Shown one piece after another: positions 1 through 8,788 of a stretch of DNA of 64,000 bases. Position numbers and translations under genes: made by a program. Location of the stretch: positions 48,187-112,186 of the forward strand of contig DCIX01000004.1 in assembly GCA_002317135.1 (NCBI GenBank), read 5' to 3'. How positions within the stretch are numbered: the first letter of the stretch is position 1; the number at the start of each line of letters is the position of its first letter. The stretch comes from Bacteroidales bacterium UBA1715. GTDB lineage: Bacteria > Bacteroidota > Bacteroidia > Bacteroidales > UBA1715. The notes beneath the pieces are model-generated. The model was given only the letters and a program-made list of their open reading frames with translations, made no database searches and had not been told where the DNA came from.

Positions 1-1313
1 TTTTTGTTAGCACCAACAGTACCATCAGCACCAAGACCGAAGAATTTAGCTTGGAACATTCCTTCTGGAGCAACAGAAACTTCTTCGCCAGTTGGAAGAG
101 AAGTAAATGTTACATCATCAACGATACCAACAGTGAAGTGGTTCTTTGGAGTGCTAAGAGCTAAGTTGTCATAAATAGCGATGATGTTAGCTGGAGTAGT
201 ATCGTTAGATCCAAGACCGTAGCGACCACCAACAACAGTAAGGTTCTTAAGCATACCAAGTTCTGATAATGCGTCAACAACATCCAAGTAAAGTGGTTCA
301 GAGTTAGCTCCTGGTTCTTTTGTTCTATCAAGAACAGCGATTTTCTTAGCAGAAGCAGGGATAGCTTCTTTTAAGTATTTAAGTGAGAATGGACGATACA
401 AGTGAACTGAAATAAGACCAACTTTTTCACCATTCTTCATTTTGTAGTCAACAACTTCTTTGATACATTCAGTTGCAGAACCCATAGCGATGATGATGTT
501 TTCAGCATCAGCAGCACCATAATAATCGAATGGACGATATTTTCTACCAGTGATAGCAGAAATTTTATCCATATAATCAGCTACGATGTCAGCTACTTTT
601 TCGTAATATGGGTTACAAGCTTCTCTGTGAGCGAAGAAAACATCGTTGTTTTCTGCCATACCACGCATTTCTGGGTGTTCTGGAGTAAGAGCTCTTTCAC
701 GGAAAGCTTTCAATGCATCTTGATCAACAAGAGGAACGATATCTTCTTGGTTGATAACTTCGATTTTTTGGTATTCGTGAGATGTACGGAAACCGTCGAA
801 GAAGTTCAAGAAAGGAACACGACTCTTGATAGTTGCCAAGTGAGCAACACCAGAAAGATCCATAACTTCTTGTACTGAACCTTCAGCAAGCATTGCGAAA
901 CCTGTTTGGCGGCAAGCCAAAACATCTTGGTGGTCACCGAAGATACATAGTGCATGAGATGCAAGTGAACGAGCTGAAACATGGAAAACGCAAGGAAGTA
1001 ATTCACCTGCAATTTTATACATGTTAGGAATCATCAAAAGTAAACCTTGAGAAGCTGTGAATGTAGTTGTCAAAGCACCTGCTTGCAATGAACCGTGAAC
1101 AGTACCTGCTGCACCACCTTCAGATTGCATTTCTTGTACAAGAACAGTTTCACCAAACATGTTCTTACGACCTTGTGCTGACCATTCATCAACATTTTCC
1201 GCCATAGGAGACGACGGAGTGATAGGGTAGATTGCTGCTACTTCAGTGAACATATATGCTATGTGCGCTGCTGCTGCGTTACCATCACATGTCAAAAATT
1301 TTTTATCTGCCAT
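1..1313 (-). CDS. nifJ: Pyruvate:ferredoxin (flavodoxin) oxidoreductase, N-terminal part (cut by window edge)
   Basis: This gene runs off the left edge: 437 codons are visible, whereas the family is about 1,180 residues. The enzyme decarboxylates pyruvate to acetyl-CoA and passes electrons to ferredoxin or flavodoxin, a central step of anaerobic metabolism in the cytoplasm. I translated it by hand from the ATG at 1313 (MADKKFLTCDGNAAAAHIAY). The thiamine-diphosphate domain I motif YPITPSSPMAE lies at residues 29-39, followed by GDHQDVLACRQTGF near residue 130. A domain II segment GRYGLGSNDTTPANI falls near residue 385. The iron-sulfur and C-terminal domains are outside the window. It is separated from rho by the rho terminator and has its own -7 box. 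Family identity is certain; whether the complete protein is intact cannot be seen. Confidence 0.97.
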   Translation of the reverse strand, partial: MADKKFLTCDGNAAAAHIAYMFTEVAAIYPITPSSPMAENVDEWSAQGRKNMFGETVLVQEMQSEGGAAGTVHGSLQAGALTTTFTASQGLLLMIPNMYKIAGELLPCVFHVSARSLASHALCIFGDHQDVLACRQTGFAMLAEGSVQEVMDLSGVAHLATIKSRVPFLNFFDGFRTSHEYQKIEVINQEDIVPLVDQDALKAFRERALTPEHPEMRGMAENNDVFFAHREACNPYYEKVADIVADYMDKISAITGRKYRPFDYYGAADAENIIIAMGSATECIKEVVDYKMKNGEKVGLISVHLYRPFSLKYLKEAIPASAKKIAVLDRTKEPGANSEPLYLDVVDALSELGMLKNLTVVGGRYGLGSNDTTPANIIAIYDNLALSTPKNHFTVGIVDDVTFTSLPTGEEVSVAPEGMFQAKFFGLGADGTVGANK

Positions 1314-1356
1314 GATTTTGTATAATTGTTATTTGTTAAAATTCTATATTCGGTTG

Positions 1357-1364
1357 CAAAAGTA
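1357..1364 (-). promoter_or_regulatory. Bacteroidota-type -7 box upstream of nifJ
   Basis: The minus strand reads TACTTTTG, a perfect match to the phylum consensus TAnnTTTG, 43 bases before the nifJ ATG. No good -33 TTTG is seen at the expected distance, so this rests on the -7 element and its position. Confidence 0.5.
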
Positions 1365-1410
1365 GAAAAAAAATAACATTATTTGTTATAATTTATCATT
1401 TTTATAAACA

Positions 1411-1439
1411 AAAAAGGAAGCCTTTTCGACTTCCTTTTT
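1411..1439 (-). terminator. Intrinsic terminator of rho
   Basis: A perfect 10-bp stem (AAAAAGGAAG / CTTCCTTTTT) with a 9-nt loop lies 20 bases past the rho stop. Read on the minus strand it ends in a T-run. It also separates rho from the nifJ promoter. Confidence 0.8.
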
Positions 1440-1458
1440 GTTCTTTTTTTTAAAACTT

Positions 1459-2883
1459 TTATTTGCCCATTGAAAGCAAGAATTCATCGTTATCTTTCGT
1501 CATTGGCATTTGTTTGCTTAAGAAATCCATAGCTTCTACAGATGTCATATCTGACAAGTAGTTGCGAAGAATCCAACATTTGTTTAGACGAAGTTTGTCT
1601 ACTAACAAGTCGTCACGGCGAGTGCTTGAAAGTGTAACGTCAACAGCAGGGTAGATGCGTTTGTTTGCAATTTTTCTATCAAGTTGCAATTCCATATTAC
1701 CGGTACCTTTGAACTCTTCGAAAATAACATCGTCCATTTTTGAACCTGTTTCTGTTAATGCTGTTGCGATGATGGTAAGTGAACCACCATTTTCTATATT
1801 TCTGGCAGCACCAAAGAAGCGTTTTGGCTTGTGTAGTGCATTTGCGTCAACACCACCAGAAAGGATTTTTCCTGACGCTGGTTGTGCCATATTGTATGCT
1901 CGTGCCAAACGAGTGATTGAGTCAAGTAGGATACATACATCGTGACCACATTCAACAAGTCGTTTTGCTTTTTCCAAAACAATGTTTGCAATTTTTACAT
2001 GTCTGTCTGATGGTTCATCGAATGTGGAAGAAATAACTTCGGCACGAACGCTACGTTTCATATCTGTTACTTCTTCTGGACGTTCGTCAATCAAAAGGAT
2101 TAGCAAGTACACTTCAGGATGGTTGTCGGCAATAGCATTTGCTATACTTTTCAATAATGTTGTTTTACCAGTTTTGGGTTGTGCAACAATAAGTCCACGT
2201 TGACCTTTACCGATAGGAGTGAACAAGTCAACAATTCTTGTCGATAAGTCGTTGTGACCATTACCGGTAAGGTTAAATTTTTCTTCTGGGAATAATGGTG
2301 TTAAGTGGTCGAAATGTACGCGGTCGCGAACTTCATCTGGAGTACGACCGTTGATTTTTTCAACTTTAACTAAAGGAAAATATTTTTCGCCTTCTTTTGG
2401 TGGACGGATAGGACCTTCAACGGTATCACCAGTTTTTAGACCAAAAAGTTTAATTTGCGATTGGCTTACATAAATATCGTCAGGTGAATTTAAATAGTTG
2501 TAGTCGCTTGATTTTAGATATCCGTGCCCATCTTGCATAATTTCAAGAACGCCACAACCATTTACGATTCCGTCAAATTCGTGGTATCTTGGTTGTTCTT
2601 TTTGTTCTTGCTGACGATTTTGATTTCGTTGTTGATCGTTGTTTCTTCTTTCTTGTTTTTGTTGTTCTGCTGTTTCTTCTTGGTTTGTAACAGGAGTTTC
2701 AACCTTTTCTTCTACAATATTTTCTGTAGTTGCTGTGTTTGCCTCTTGCTCAATAGATTGTGCTTCTGCTTCAACCTTTTTAACGATTTTGCGAGGGCGT
2801 TTTGTTTTCTTTTCTTTTGCAACAACAAGCTGCTCAGTATCAACAGATACTTGTTCGGTTTCGTTTAGGTTTTCCGATTCCAT
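1459..2883 (-). CDS. rho: Transcription termination factor Rho, lacking the usual N-terminal helix domain
   Basis: Hexameric RNA-dependent ATPase/helicase that ends transcription. Residues 1-100 are a low-complexity Glu/Lys then Gln/Asn/Arg-rich tail. The RNA-binding cold-shock-like domain follows at about 105-180 (DGHGYLKSSDYNYLNSPDD). The ATPase core has a P-loop AQPKTGKTT at 234-242, a Walker B-type CILLDSITRLAR, and the secondary RNA site GTGNMELQLDRK. Its 474 residues are shorter than Bacteroides-type Rho as I recall it, because no Rho_N helix-extended-helix precedes the tail. The start is firm: an in-frame TAA sits directly before the ATG. It is a single-gene unit with its own terminator and an upstream gap of about 190 bases. 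Confidence 0.97.
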   Translation of the reverse strand: MESENLNETEQVSVDTEQLVVAKEKKTKRPRKIVKKVEAEAQSIEQEANTATTENIVEEKVETPVTNQEETAEQQKQERRNNDQQRNQNRQQEQKEQPRYHEFDGIVNGCGVLEIMQDGHGYLKSSDYNYLNSPDDIYVSQSQIKLFGLKTGDTVEGPIRPPKEGEKYFPLVKVEKINGRTPDEVRDRVHFDHLTPLFPEEKFNLTGNGHNDLSTRIVDLFTPIGKGQRGLIVAQPKTGKTTLLKSIANAIADNHPEVYLLILLIDERPEEVTDMKRSVRAEVISSTFDEPSDRHVKIANIVLEKAKRLVECGHDVCILLDSITRLARAYNMAQPASGKILSGGVDANALHKPKRFFGAARNIENGGSLTIIATALTETGSKMDDVIFEEFKGTGNMELQLDRKIANKRIYPAVDVTLSSTRRDDLLVDKLRLNKCWILRNYLSDMTSVEAMDFLSKQMPMTKDNDEFLLSMGK

Positions 2884-3071
2884 TTAAAAGTTTTTTAGGT
2901 AAATATTAACGTTATAACAAATAGTCAAAGAAATAATTTGTAATAACTGTTTATAGGATTATTTGTCGTCTGTTTTAGACGTCTATCATTGAAAACGGTG
3001 CAATAATACGGAGTTTTTGGGAAAAACAAGCGTATTTTTCTTTTTTTAGATAAAATTTATACTAAAATGCT

Positions 3072-4997
3072 TTATTTCTTGGTTATAACGAGTTGTGTGC
3101 GTCTATTTTTTGCTCTATTTTCAGGTGTGTCGTTTGGTGCACAAGGTTTTGTACTTCCGTAACCTTTCCAAGAAAGTCGTTCTATTTGTATGCCATATAT
3201 TTTTATTAGTTCTAAAGCAATGAATTTAGCTCTTTTCTCTGATAAAGTTTGATTGTAAGTTGCATTTCCTACGTTGTCAGTATGTCCTTCAATTTCAACA
3301 TGTACAGTTGGATTTTGCTTCATGAAACGTCCAATAGCTTCCACTTCTGGCTCTGATTCTCTTTTGTAGTTAGTTTTGTCTGTATCAAAGAAGATATTCT
3401 TTAATACAACATAATTGCCAGCAATGATTTTTTGTAGAGGTATTTCTACTTTTGCTGAACCTTGGAATGTTTCAAGTGAAACATTTTCTGAGTAGAATAG
3501 ATATCCTGATTTTTCTACCGATAGTGCATATTCGTGGCCTTCGATAAATGGTACGATGCATTCTCCTGTAAGTTGGTCGGAATTGCTGATGAAAACTTTT
3601 TCGTTTGTTGCAATATCAGATAGGATGATGTTTGCTGCGAGTTTTACTTTTGTTTCCGCATCGAAAACAATACAATTTATATAGGTAACAGGATTTGGTT
3701 TCACTTTGAATGTTTCGTCGATTGTGAATTCGTAGATGTCGAATCCGCCAACACCGCCAAATCTGTTCGATGCAAAATAACCTTTGGTTCCTTCTGCATT
3801 GATTATGAGATGAGATTCGTCCTCGTATGTATTGATAGGATAGCCTAAATTTTCAGGTTTTGTCCATTCTTTTTGAATTAGTTTTGTTCCGAAAATATCT
3901 TTTTTACCCATACCAGCAAGACCATCTGTTGCATAATATAATGTAGTGCCGTCTGCATGGATGTATGGCGATTCATCATCATTTTTTGTATTGATTTCTG
4001 GTCCAAGATTGACAGGTTTTGTCCATTGTCCATTTTGTAGATGTGATACATAAATATCTTTTTTACCATTTCCTCCCGGACGGTTTGAGGCAAAATACAA
4101 TGTTCTTCCGTCTGCCGAACAAGATGGTTGTGATTCCCAATATTTGCTATTGATAGGTTCACCAAGGTTAATAGGTTTTATCCATTGACCACCAATTTTT
4201 TTCGACATATAAATGTCACAAGAACCAAGTCCGCCAGGTGCTCCGCAAATTGTGAAAAACATTGTTTTTCCGTCGGCTGTAATTGATTGAGCACCTTCGT
4301 TTGTACTTGTGTTTATTGAGGAAAGTGGCACGCTTTTGTTCCAATTTTCTCCATTTTTTGTAGACGAGAATAAATCTTCTTGTTTTACTCGTGGGTTGCT
4401 TGTTGGGAGATTTGTTGTATAAATAATGGTATTGTCATCCACTGTAATTGATGGATGATAATCGTCGTATGGGGTGTTGATGTTTGTTCCTAAATTTTTT
4501 GGCGTGAAGTTCACAGGATTACTTTGTATTTCGATTGCTGCAGTTGTTTTTGCATATAAATCGTTGAATTTCAACTCGTCAACCTTTGAAAGATTAGCGG
4601 AATTATGCATTTCTTTTGCTCTTTGAAATTGTTGTAAATTGTAAAGAGCGTCTTTGTACATTCCAAGATTGTATTGCTCGTATGCAAGCTTGTAGCGTGA
4701 CCACAATTGTGTACCTCCGCATTTATCTACGCATAATTGTAGTGTAGATAACATATTTGCAGTGTCTTTTCTTTGTTCGTAAACACCAGCTAATAAATAA
4801 TATGCTTCGGCAAAATATTCATCTTGTTTTAAGGCAGTTTGTAAGTTGACTTCTGCTTTGTCATAATATAATAGTTGGAAGTTTTGCAGACCAAGCTCGT
4901 ATGCAGCGATAGCTTTTTTGTTTTTCGAAGAATATTCTTGTGAAAAACCGAGTACTGCTACGAATAGTATTGCTATGAAAATGATAAGTTTTCTCAT
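3072..4997 (-). CDS. Secreted TPR - PD40 beta-propeller - OmpA-like envelope protein (PorE-like architecture)
   Basis: The start is placed at the ATG at 4997, which opens a clean signal peptide (MRKLIIFIAILFVAVLGFSQ); the upstream extension would need a TTG. The mature protein has TPR-type helices (about 25-150), a WD40-like PD40 propeller (about 180-430) with repeats such as DGRTLYFASNRPGGNGKKDIY, a carboxypeptidase-regulatory-like sandwich (about 440-515), and a C-terminal OmpA domain with HTDNVGNATYNQ and NRRTQLVI, expected to bind peptidoglycan. The order matches PorE of the type IX secretion system, but this protein has no lipobox Cys and the architecture is common in Bacteroidota, so I name the architecture only. 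A related 906-residue protein lies at 33600-36320. It is expressed separately from pyrBI, which ends in a terminator. Confidence 0.85.
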   Translation of the reverse strand: MRKLIIFIAILFVAVLGFSQEYSSKNKKAIAAYELGLQNFQLLYYDKAEVNLQTALKQDEYFAEAYYLLAGVYEQRKDTANMLSTLQLCVDKCGGTQLWSRYKLAYEQYNLGMYKDALYNLQQFQRAKEMHNSANLSKVDELKFNDLYAKTTAAIEIQSNPVNFTPKNLGTNINTPYDDYHPSITVDDNTIIYTTNLPTSNPRVKQEDLFSSTKNGENWNKSVPLSSINTSTNEGAQSITADGKTMFFTICGAPGGLGSCDIYMSKKIGGQWIKPINLGEPINSKYWESQPSCSADGRTLYFASNRPGGNGKKDIYVSHLQNGQWTKPVNLGPEINTKNDDESPYIHADGTTLYYATDGLAGMGKKDIFGTKLIQKEWTKPENLGYPINTYEDESHLIINAEGTKGYFASNRFGGVGGFDIYEFTIDETFKVKPNPVTYINCIVFDAETKVKLAANIILSDIATNEKVFISNSDQLTGECIVPFIEGHEYALSVEKSGYLFYSENVSLETFQGSAKVEIPLQKIIAGNYVVLKNIFFDTDKTNYKRESEPEVEAIGRFMKQNPTVHVEIEGHTDNVGNATYNQTLSEKRAKFIALELIKIYGIQIERLSWKGYGSTKPCAPNDTPENRAKNRRTQLVITKK

Positions 4998-5060
4998 AAT
5001 TCTTTGAATTGTATATGATTGAATCTGCAAATTGCTTGCCAATATTGTAGTACCATTGGC

Positions 5061-5104
5061 AAAAAAGAAAAAATGCTAATCCTTGCAAAAACAAGAATTA
5101 GCAT
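5061..5104 (-). terminator. Intrinsic terminator of pyrBI
   Basis: On the minus strand, a 13-bp stem (5092-5104 with 5073-5085, one G-U pair) and 6-nt loop are followed by two T-runs (5061-5072). It starts 9 bases past the pyrI stop. Confidence 0.85.
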
Positions 5105-5113
5105 AGTATAAAA

Positions 5114-5581
5114 TTAAATGAAATTGAAATGTTCGAAATCAGTTGTTTTTTCGCAATATTCGCATTTCAAACTAATGTTTGGCATTTTGCTAACAACAGA
5201 GAATTTTGTCAAAATATTTTGATGATTTGTGATACATTTTGGGTTGAAGCAACGAGTAATGCCTTGAATTTTTTCTGGACAAGTAATGACTTTCTTTTCA
5301 ACTACTTGATAGTCTTTAATGATGCTTAATTTTGCTTCAGGAACCAATATTGCGATTTTATTTATTTCGTCTTGTTCGAAAAATTTGTCTGCAATTTTAA
5401 TGATGGCTTTGCTTCCTAATTTCTGGCTTTCCAAATTAATACCAAAAGTAATTTGTGTATTGATATCTTCTAATTTGAGTATAGAAATAACTTTAAAAAG
5501 ACTCTTACTTGGTATATGATCAATTACGGTTCCGTTTTTAATGGCGCTAACCACCATTTGTTTACCTTGTATATTTCCCAT
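5114..5581 (-). CDS. pyrI: Aspartate carbamoyltransferase regulatory subunit
   Basis: Nucleotide-binding regulatory chain of ATCase, which carries allosteric CTP/ATP sites and organizes catalytic trimers into the holoenzyme. The N-terminal motif NGTVIDHIPS (residues 16-25) matches the family. The C-terminal zinc domain keeps all four ligands, Cys111, Cys116, Cys140 and Cys143 (CFNPKC and CEYC). Its 155 residues are the normal length. It follows pyrB after 4 bases and so is co-transcribed with it. The operon ends at the terminator at 5061-5104. Confidence 0.97.
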   Translation of the reverse strand: MGNIQGKQMVVSAIKNGTVIDHIPSKSLFKVISILKLEDINTQITFGINLESQKLGSKAIIKIADKFFEQDEINKIAILVPEAKLSIIKDYQVVEKKVITCPEKIQGITRCFNPKCITNHQNILTKFSVVSKMPNISLKCEYCEKTTDFEHFNFI

Positions 5582-5585
5582 GTTT

Positions 5586-6500
5586 TTATGCGTTAAGATT
5601 TAGCAGATAACTAATGATTGCTTGGCGAGTAAATACGCCATTGCGTGCTTGTTCAAAATAGTATGCTTTAGGATTTGCATCCACATCAGGTTGAATTTCG
5701 TTCACGCGTGGAAGTGGATGTAAAATCTTCATATTTGGTTTTGTTTTTTCAAGCATGTCGTTTCTTAGAATGTACGAGTTCTTTGTTTTTTCGTATTCCA
5801 TTAAATCAGAAAAACGTTCTTTTTGTACACGAGTCATGTATACGATATCAACTTCATTTAGAACCGATTGCATATCTGTGTGTTCGTAGAACGGAATATT
5901 GCTTGCTGTAAGAATTTGTTTGTATTCATTTGGAAGTGCAAGTTCCGGTGGAGCAACAAGATGGAATGTTGGTTTGAAGTATCTCATTGCCATAATCAAT
6001 GAATGTACAGTTCTACCATATTTTAAGTCTCCAATAAGGGCGATGGAAAGGTTTTCCAATGTTCCTTGTGTTTTTGTTATTGAATACATATCCAACAAAG
6101 TCTGTGTTGGATGTTGGTTTGCACCATCACCAGCATTAATGACAGGAACATTCGCAACTTCGCTGGAATATTTTGCTGCACCTTCTAGAGGATGGCGCAT
6201 AACAATTAGATCGCAGTAGTTAGAAATAATTTTTATTGTGTCGTGCAAGGTTTCTCCTTTTGTCGTACTTGTTGTTTCGATGTCGGAAAAACCAATAACG
6301 CGTCCACCAAGACGATTGATTGCACTTTCAAAACTAAGGCGAGTTCTTGTAGAAGGTTCAAAGAACAAAGATGCGATGACTCTGCCGTTTAATAAGTTAC
6401 GGTAACTGTTTGCTTCGAACTTTGCTGCAAGTTCCATGATTTTGAGGTATTCTTCTACATCAAAATCGCTAATTGATACTAAACTTCTTGCTGTACTCAT
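5586..6500 (-). CDS. pyrB: Aspartate carbamoyltransferase catalytic subunit
   Basis: Condenses carbamoyl phosphate and aspartate to N-carbamoyl-aspartate, the committed step of pyrimidine synthesis. The carbamoyl-phosphate motif FFEPSTRTRLSFE lies at residues 46-58 (STRTR 50-54), HPLEG near 107, GDGANQHPTQTLLD near 130, and LHPLPRVNE near 262. Length 304 is typical. It is first in the pyrB-pyrI operon. A strong intrinsic terminator ends only 8 bases before the ATG, leaving no space for a promoter between them. Expression must therefore come from a promoter inside or before the DUF3276 gene and pass the terminator, which suggests attenuation. Confidence 0.98.
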   Translation of the reverse strand: MSTARSLVSISDFDVEEYLKIMELAAKFEANSYRNLLNGRVIASLFFEPSTRTRLSFESAINRLGGRVIGFSDIETTSTTKGETLHDTIKIISNYCDLIVMRHPLEGAAKYSSEVANVPVINAGDGANQHPTQTLLDMYSITKTQGTLENLSIALIGDLKYGRTVHSLIMAMRYFKPTFHLVAPPELALPNEYKQILTASNIPFYEHTDMQSVLNEVDIVYMTRVQKERFSDLMEYEKTKNSYILRNDMLEKTKPNMKILHPLPRVNEIQPDVDANPKAYYFEQARNGVFTRQAIISYLLNLNA

Positions 6501-6508
6501 AATATTGT

Positions 6509-6538
6509 AAAAAAAGAGCTGGTCATAAAAACCAGCCC
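6509..6538 (-). terminator. Terminator or attenuator between the DUF3276 gene and pyrB
   Basis: On the minus strand GGGCTGGT (6538-6531) pairs with ACCAGCTC (6523-6516), 8 bp with one G-U and a 7-nt loop, followed by seven T (6515-6509). It begins 5 bases after the upstream stop codon and ends 8 bases before the pyrB ATG. The hairpin is directly visible; its role as a regulated attenuator of pyrBI is inference. Confidence 0.8.
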
Positions 6539-6543
6539 TTAGA

Positions 6544-6858
6544 TTAAAATGAAAAATCAGAATTGTCTAAATCTTTGCGAGATTCACTTCTTGGAACAAA
6601 ATTTGGATTTTCATCTGTGACGAAATCAACAGCCTCTTTCATTCCATCCATAAATTTCTCGAAATCTTCCTGATATAAAAAGATTTTATGTTTTTCGTAT
6701 GATACTTTATCTTCAGATTCAAAAATTCGTTTGCTTTCTGTTATTGTAAGAAAATAATCATTCGTTTTTGTTTTCTTAACATCGAAAAAGTAGGTGCGTT
6801 TCCCTGCTTTAATAGATTTAGAGAATACTTCTTCTCTGTCTTGATTTGAGTTTTCCAT
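6544..6858 (-). CDS. DUF3276 family protein (PUR-alpha-like nucleic-acid-binding fold)
   Basis: A 104-residue cytoplasmic protein. The core (residues about 10-80) with SIKAGKRTYFFDVKKTKTND, FLTITESKR and KHKIFLYQEDFEKF matches the Bacteroidota DUF3276 family, a single PUR repeat related to spirochete PUR-domain proteins that bind single-stranded DNA or RNA. The C-terminal 25 residues are acidic and Ser-rich and probably disordered. It sits immediately before pyrBI, separated only by the hairpin at 6509-6538. A role in nucleic acid binding follows from the family; a link to pyrimidine regulation is only suggested by position. Confidence 0.85.
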   Translation of the reverse strand: MENSNQDREEVFSKSIKAGKRTYFFDVKKTKTNDYFLTITESKRIFESEDKVSYEKHKIFLYQEDFEKFMDGMKEAVDFVTDENPNFVPRSESRKDLDNSDFSF

Positions 6859-6886
6859 ATCTTTCTACTTTAAATCTTTCTCTACC

Positions 6887-6894
6887 CAAAAATA
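6887..6894 (-). promoter_or_regulatory. -7 box upstream of the DUF3276 gene (and possibly pyrBI)
   Basis: The minus strand reads TATTTTTG (TAnnTTTG) 28 bases before the ATG at 6858. No convincing -33 element is seen. If the hairpin at 6509-6538 is an attenuator, this would also be the pyrBI promoter. Confidence 0.4.
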
Positions 6895-6951
6895 TATTTT
6901 TTTGTTTTGAGAAAATGGTATGGTTATCAATAGTTATTAACATATTAGCAA

Positions 6952-8772
6952 CTATATCAACTGTAAGTCGTGTAGTCGTTTATATGCTCCGTTAAGTGCG
7001 ATTAATTCGTCGTGTTTGCCTGATTCAACAATGCGTCCTTCGTTTAGAACTATGATGTTGTCGGAATTTTTTATTGTAGATAATCTGTGGGCGATAACAA
7101 GTGAGGTTCTGTCTTTCATTAGGTTAGATAAAGCCTCTTGTACTAGTCTTTCAGATTCTGTGTCGAGTGCAGAAGTTGCTTCGTCAAGGATTAATATTTG
7201 TGGGTTTTTCATTATGGCTCTTGCGATGCATAGTCTTTGTCTTTGACCGCCAGATAATTTGCCACCTTGGTCGCCAATGTTTGTTTCGTATCCGTTTTCT
7301 AATTCCATTATGAAATCGTGTGCATTGGCAAGTTTTGCCGCTTCTATCACTTTGTCTTTATCTGGATTTTCAATACCGAACGCAATGTTGTTGAAGACTG
7401 TGTCGTTGAATAATAAAGATTCTTGGGTTACTATACCGATGAGGCCTCGAAGATCCGCTAATTTTAAGTCTTTTATCGGAATATTGTCTATGCAAATTTC
7501 GCCAATCAAAGGCTCATAGAAACGAGGAATTAGGTTTGCGATTGTTGTTTTTCCCGATCCCGATTGACCGACAAGTGCAACAGATGTTCCTTTGGGAATA
7601 TGTATGCAAATGTCTTTTAGAATAGTTCTTTCAGAATTATAACCAAATGTAATATTTTTAAAATCAATTGATTGAGAAAAACTGCTGATTGATTGTGCGT
7701 CCTCTTTTTCTTCGATTTTTGCATCGGATTGTATGATTTTTTCAATTCGGTCGATTCCGGCAGCACCTTGTTTTATGTTGTAGAAAGCCGAAGTGAATGA
7801 TTTTGCTGGACTTGCGATTTGTGTAAAGGCAAGTATAAACGCAATAAATGCTTCAGGTGACATTCCGCCGTCATTGGCAAGAACAAGATTTCCACCCATA
7901 AAAATTGCAACAGAGAGAATCAATACAATTAAAAAGTCTGTTAATGGGTGAGCCAAACTATTTTTGCGGTTGGCACGGTTCATTTCTTTGTAGTATGCAT
8001 TGCTTCGTTCTTCGAATTTTTCGCGCATTTGATTCGTTCCATTGAATATTTTAACGACTTTCAAACCCGACAAGGTTTCGTCAAGATAGACTAAAATATC
8101 GCCTTGTAATTCTTGTGTTCTGTTTGTTGCTCTTTTTAGACTTTTCCCGATTTTTCCAGTAATAATTCCCATAAACGGAAGAAGCAGGAATACAATCAGT
8201 GTCATTTTGTAACTGATAATTATGATACCTGTAAAGTAAACAAGAATATATAATGGATTTTTTACAATATCAATGAAGGAGTTCATACTTGTACGAACAA
8301 TCGTAATGTCCGATGACATTCGTGACATTATGTCGCCTTTGCGTTCGTTCGTGAAGAAGAAAACAGGTAGTTGTAGAATTTTTGAGTATGCAATATTGTA
8401 AATGTCTCGTGGCACACCATTCACAATAGGAATGTTGAAATATTTTCCCAAATATTCAAAACCGTCTTTTAGTAATGTTACGATAATAAGTGCTAAACAA
8501 ATGAATATCAGAGCAATTGATTCGTTCCATCGCTCGATTACCAATGTAAGGTAGTAGTTGCAATATTGTAATAAAATGTCTTTGGATAGGACAAAGGTTT
8601 CTGGTAATTCGTGGACTTGTTGTGTATGGTCGAAAAGCACATTGAAAAAAGGAATAATGAGTGCTATCATACCAAAAGAAAATATTGCACCTAAAAGATT
8701 GAAAATGAAAACAAGAACAAGATGTTTCTTGTAGTTTGATAGGTATTTCCAGAGTTTTTTGAAGTCGCTCAT
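6952..8772 (-). CDS. MsbA-type ABC exporter, fused membrane and ATPase domains
   Basis: A 606-residue half-transporter expected to act as a homodimer in the inner membrane. The N-terminal half has about six membrane segments (for example residues 18-40). The C-terminal ATPase has Walker A GQSGSGKTT near 402, the signature LSGGQRQRL near 505 and Walker B ILILDEATSALD near 527, followed by the H-loop AHRLST. Proteins of this type in Bacteroidota are annotated as lipid A or lipid flippases (MsbA); drug export is the alternative, and sequence alone does not decide. It is transcribed alone from the strongest promoter match in the window and is divergent from the M23 peptidase gene. Confidence 0.93.
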   Translation of the reverse strand: MSDFKKLWKYLSNYKKHLVLVFIFNLLGAIFSFGMIALIIPFFNVLFDHTQQVHELPETFVLSKDILLQYCNYYLTLVIERWNESIALIFICLALIIVTLLKDGFEYLGKYFNIPIVNGVPRDIYNIAYSKILQLPVFFFTNERKGDIMSRMSSDITIVRTSMNSFIDIVKNPLYILVYFTGIIIISYKMTLIVFLLLPFMGIITGKIGKSLKRATNRTQELQGDILVYLDETLSGLKVVKIFNGTNQMREKFEERSNAYYKEMNRANRKNSLAHPLTDFLIVLILSVAIFMGGNLVLANDGGMSPEAFIAFILAFTQIASPAKSFTSAFYNIKQGAAGIDRIEKIIQSDAKIEEKEDAQSISSFSQSIDFKNITFGYNSERTILKDICIHIPKGTSVALVGQSGSGKTTIANLIPRFYEPLIGEICIDNIPIKDLKLADLRGLIGIVTQESLLFNDTVFNNIAFGIENPDKDKVIEAAKLANAHDFIMELENGYETNIGDQGGKLSGGQRQRLCIARAIMKNPQILILDEATSALDTESERLVQEALSNLMKDRTSLVIAHRLSTIKNSDNIIVLNEGRIVESGKHDELIALNGAYKRLHDLQLI

Positions 8773-8788
8773 TAAAATATAATTTTTG

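Noticed and set aside
2524..2887. Plus-strand open frames opposite the N-terminal tail of rho
   Set aside because: They are Phe/Cys/Ser-rich mirror translations of the Gln/Glu/Lys-rich low-complexity tail, without a promoter.
3025..3052. Hairpin with A and T runs upstream of rho as a possible plus-strand terminator
   Set aside because: The stem is almost only A-T pairs and no plus-strand gene precedes it.
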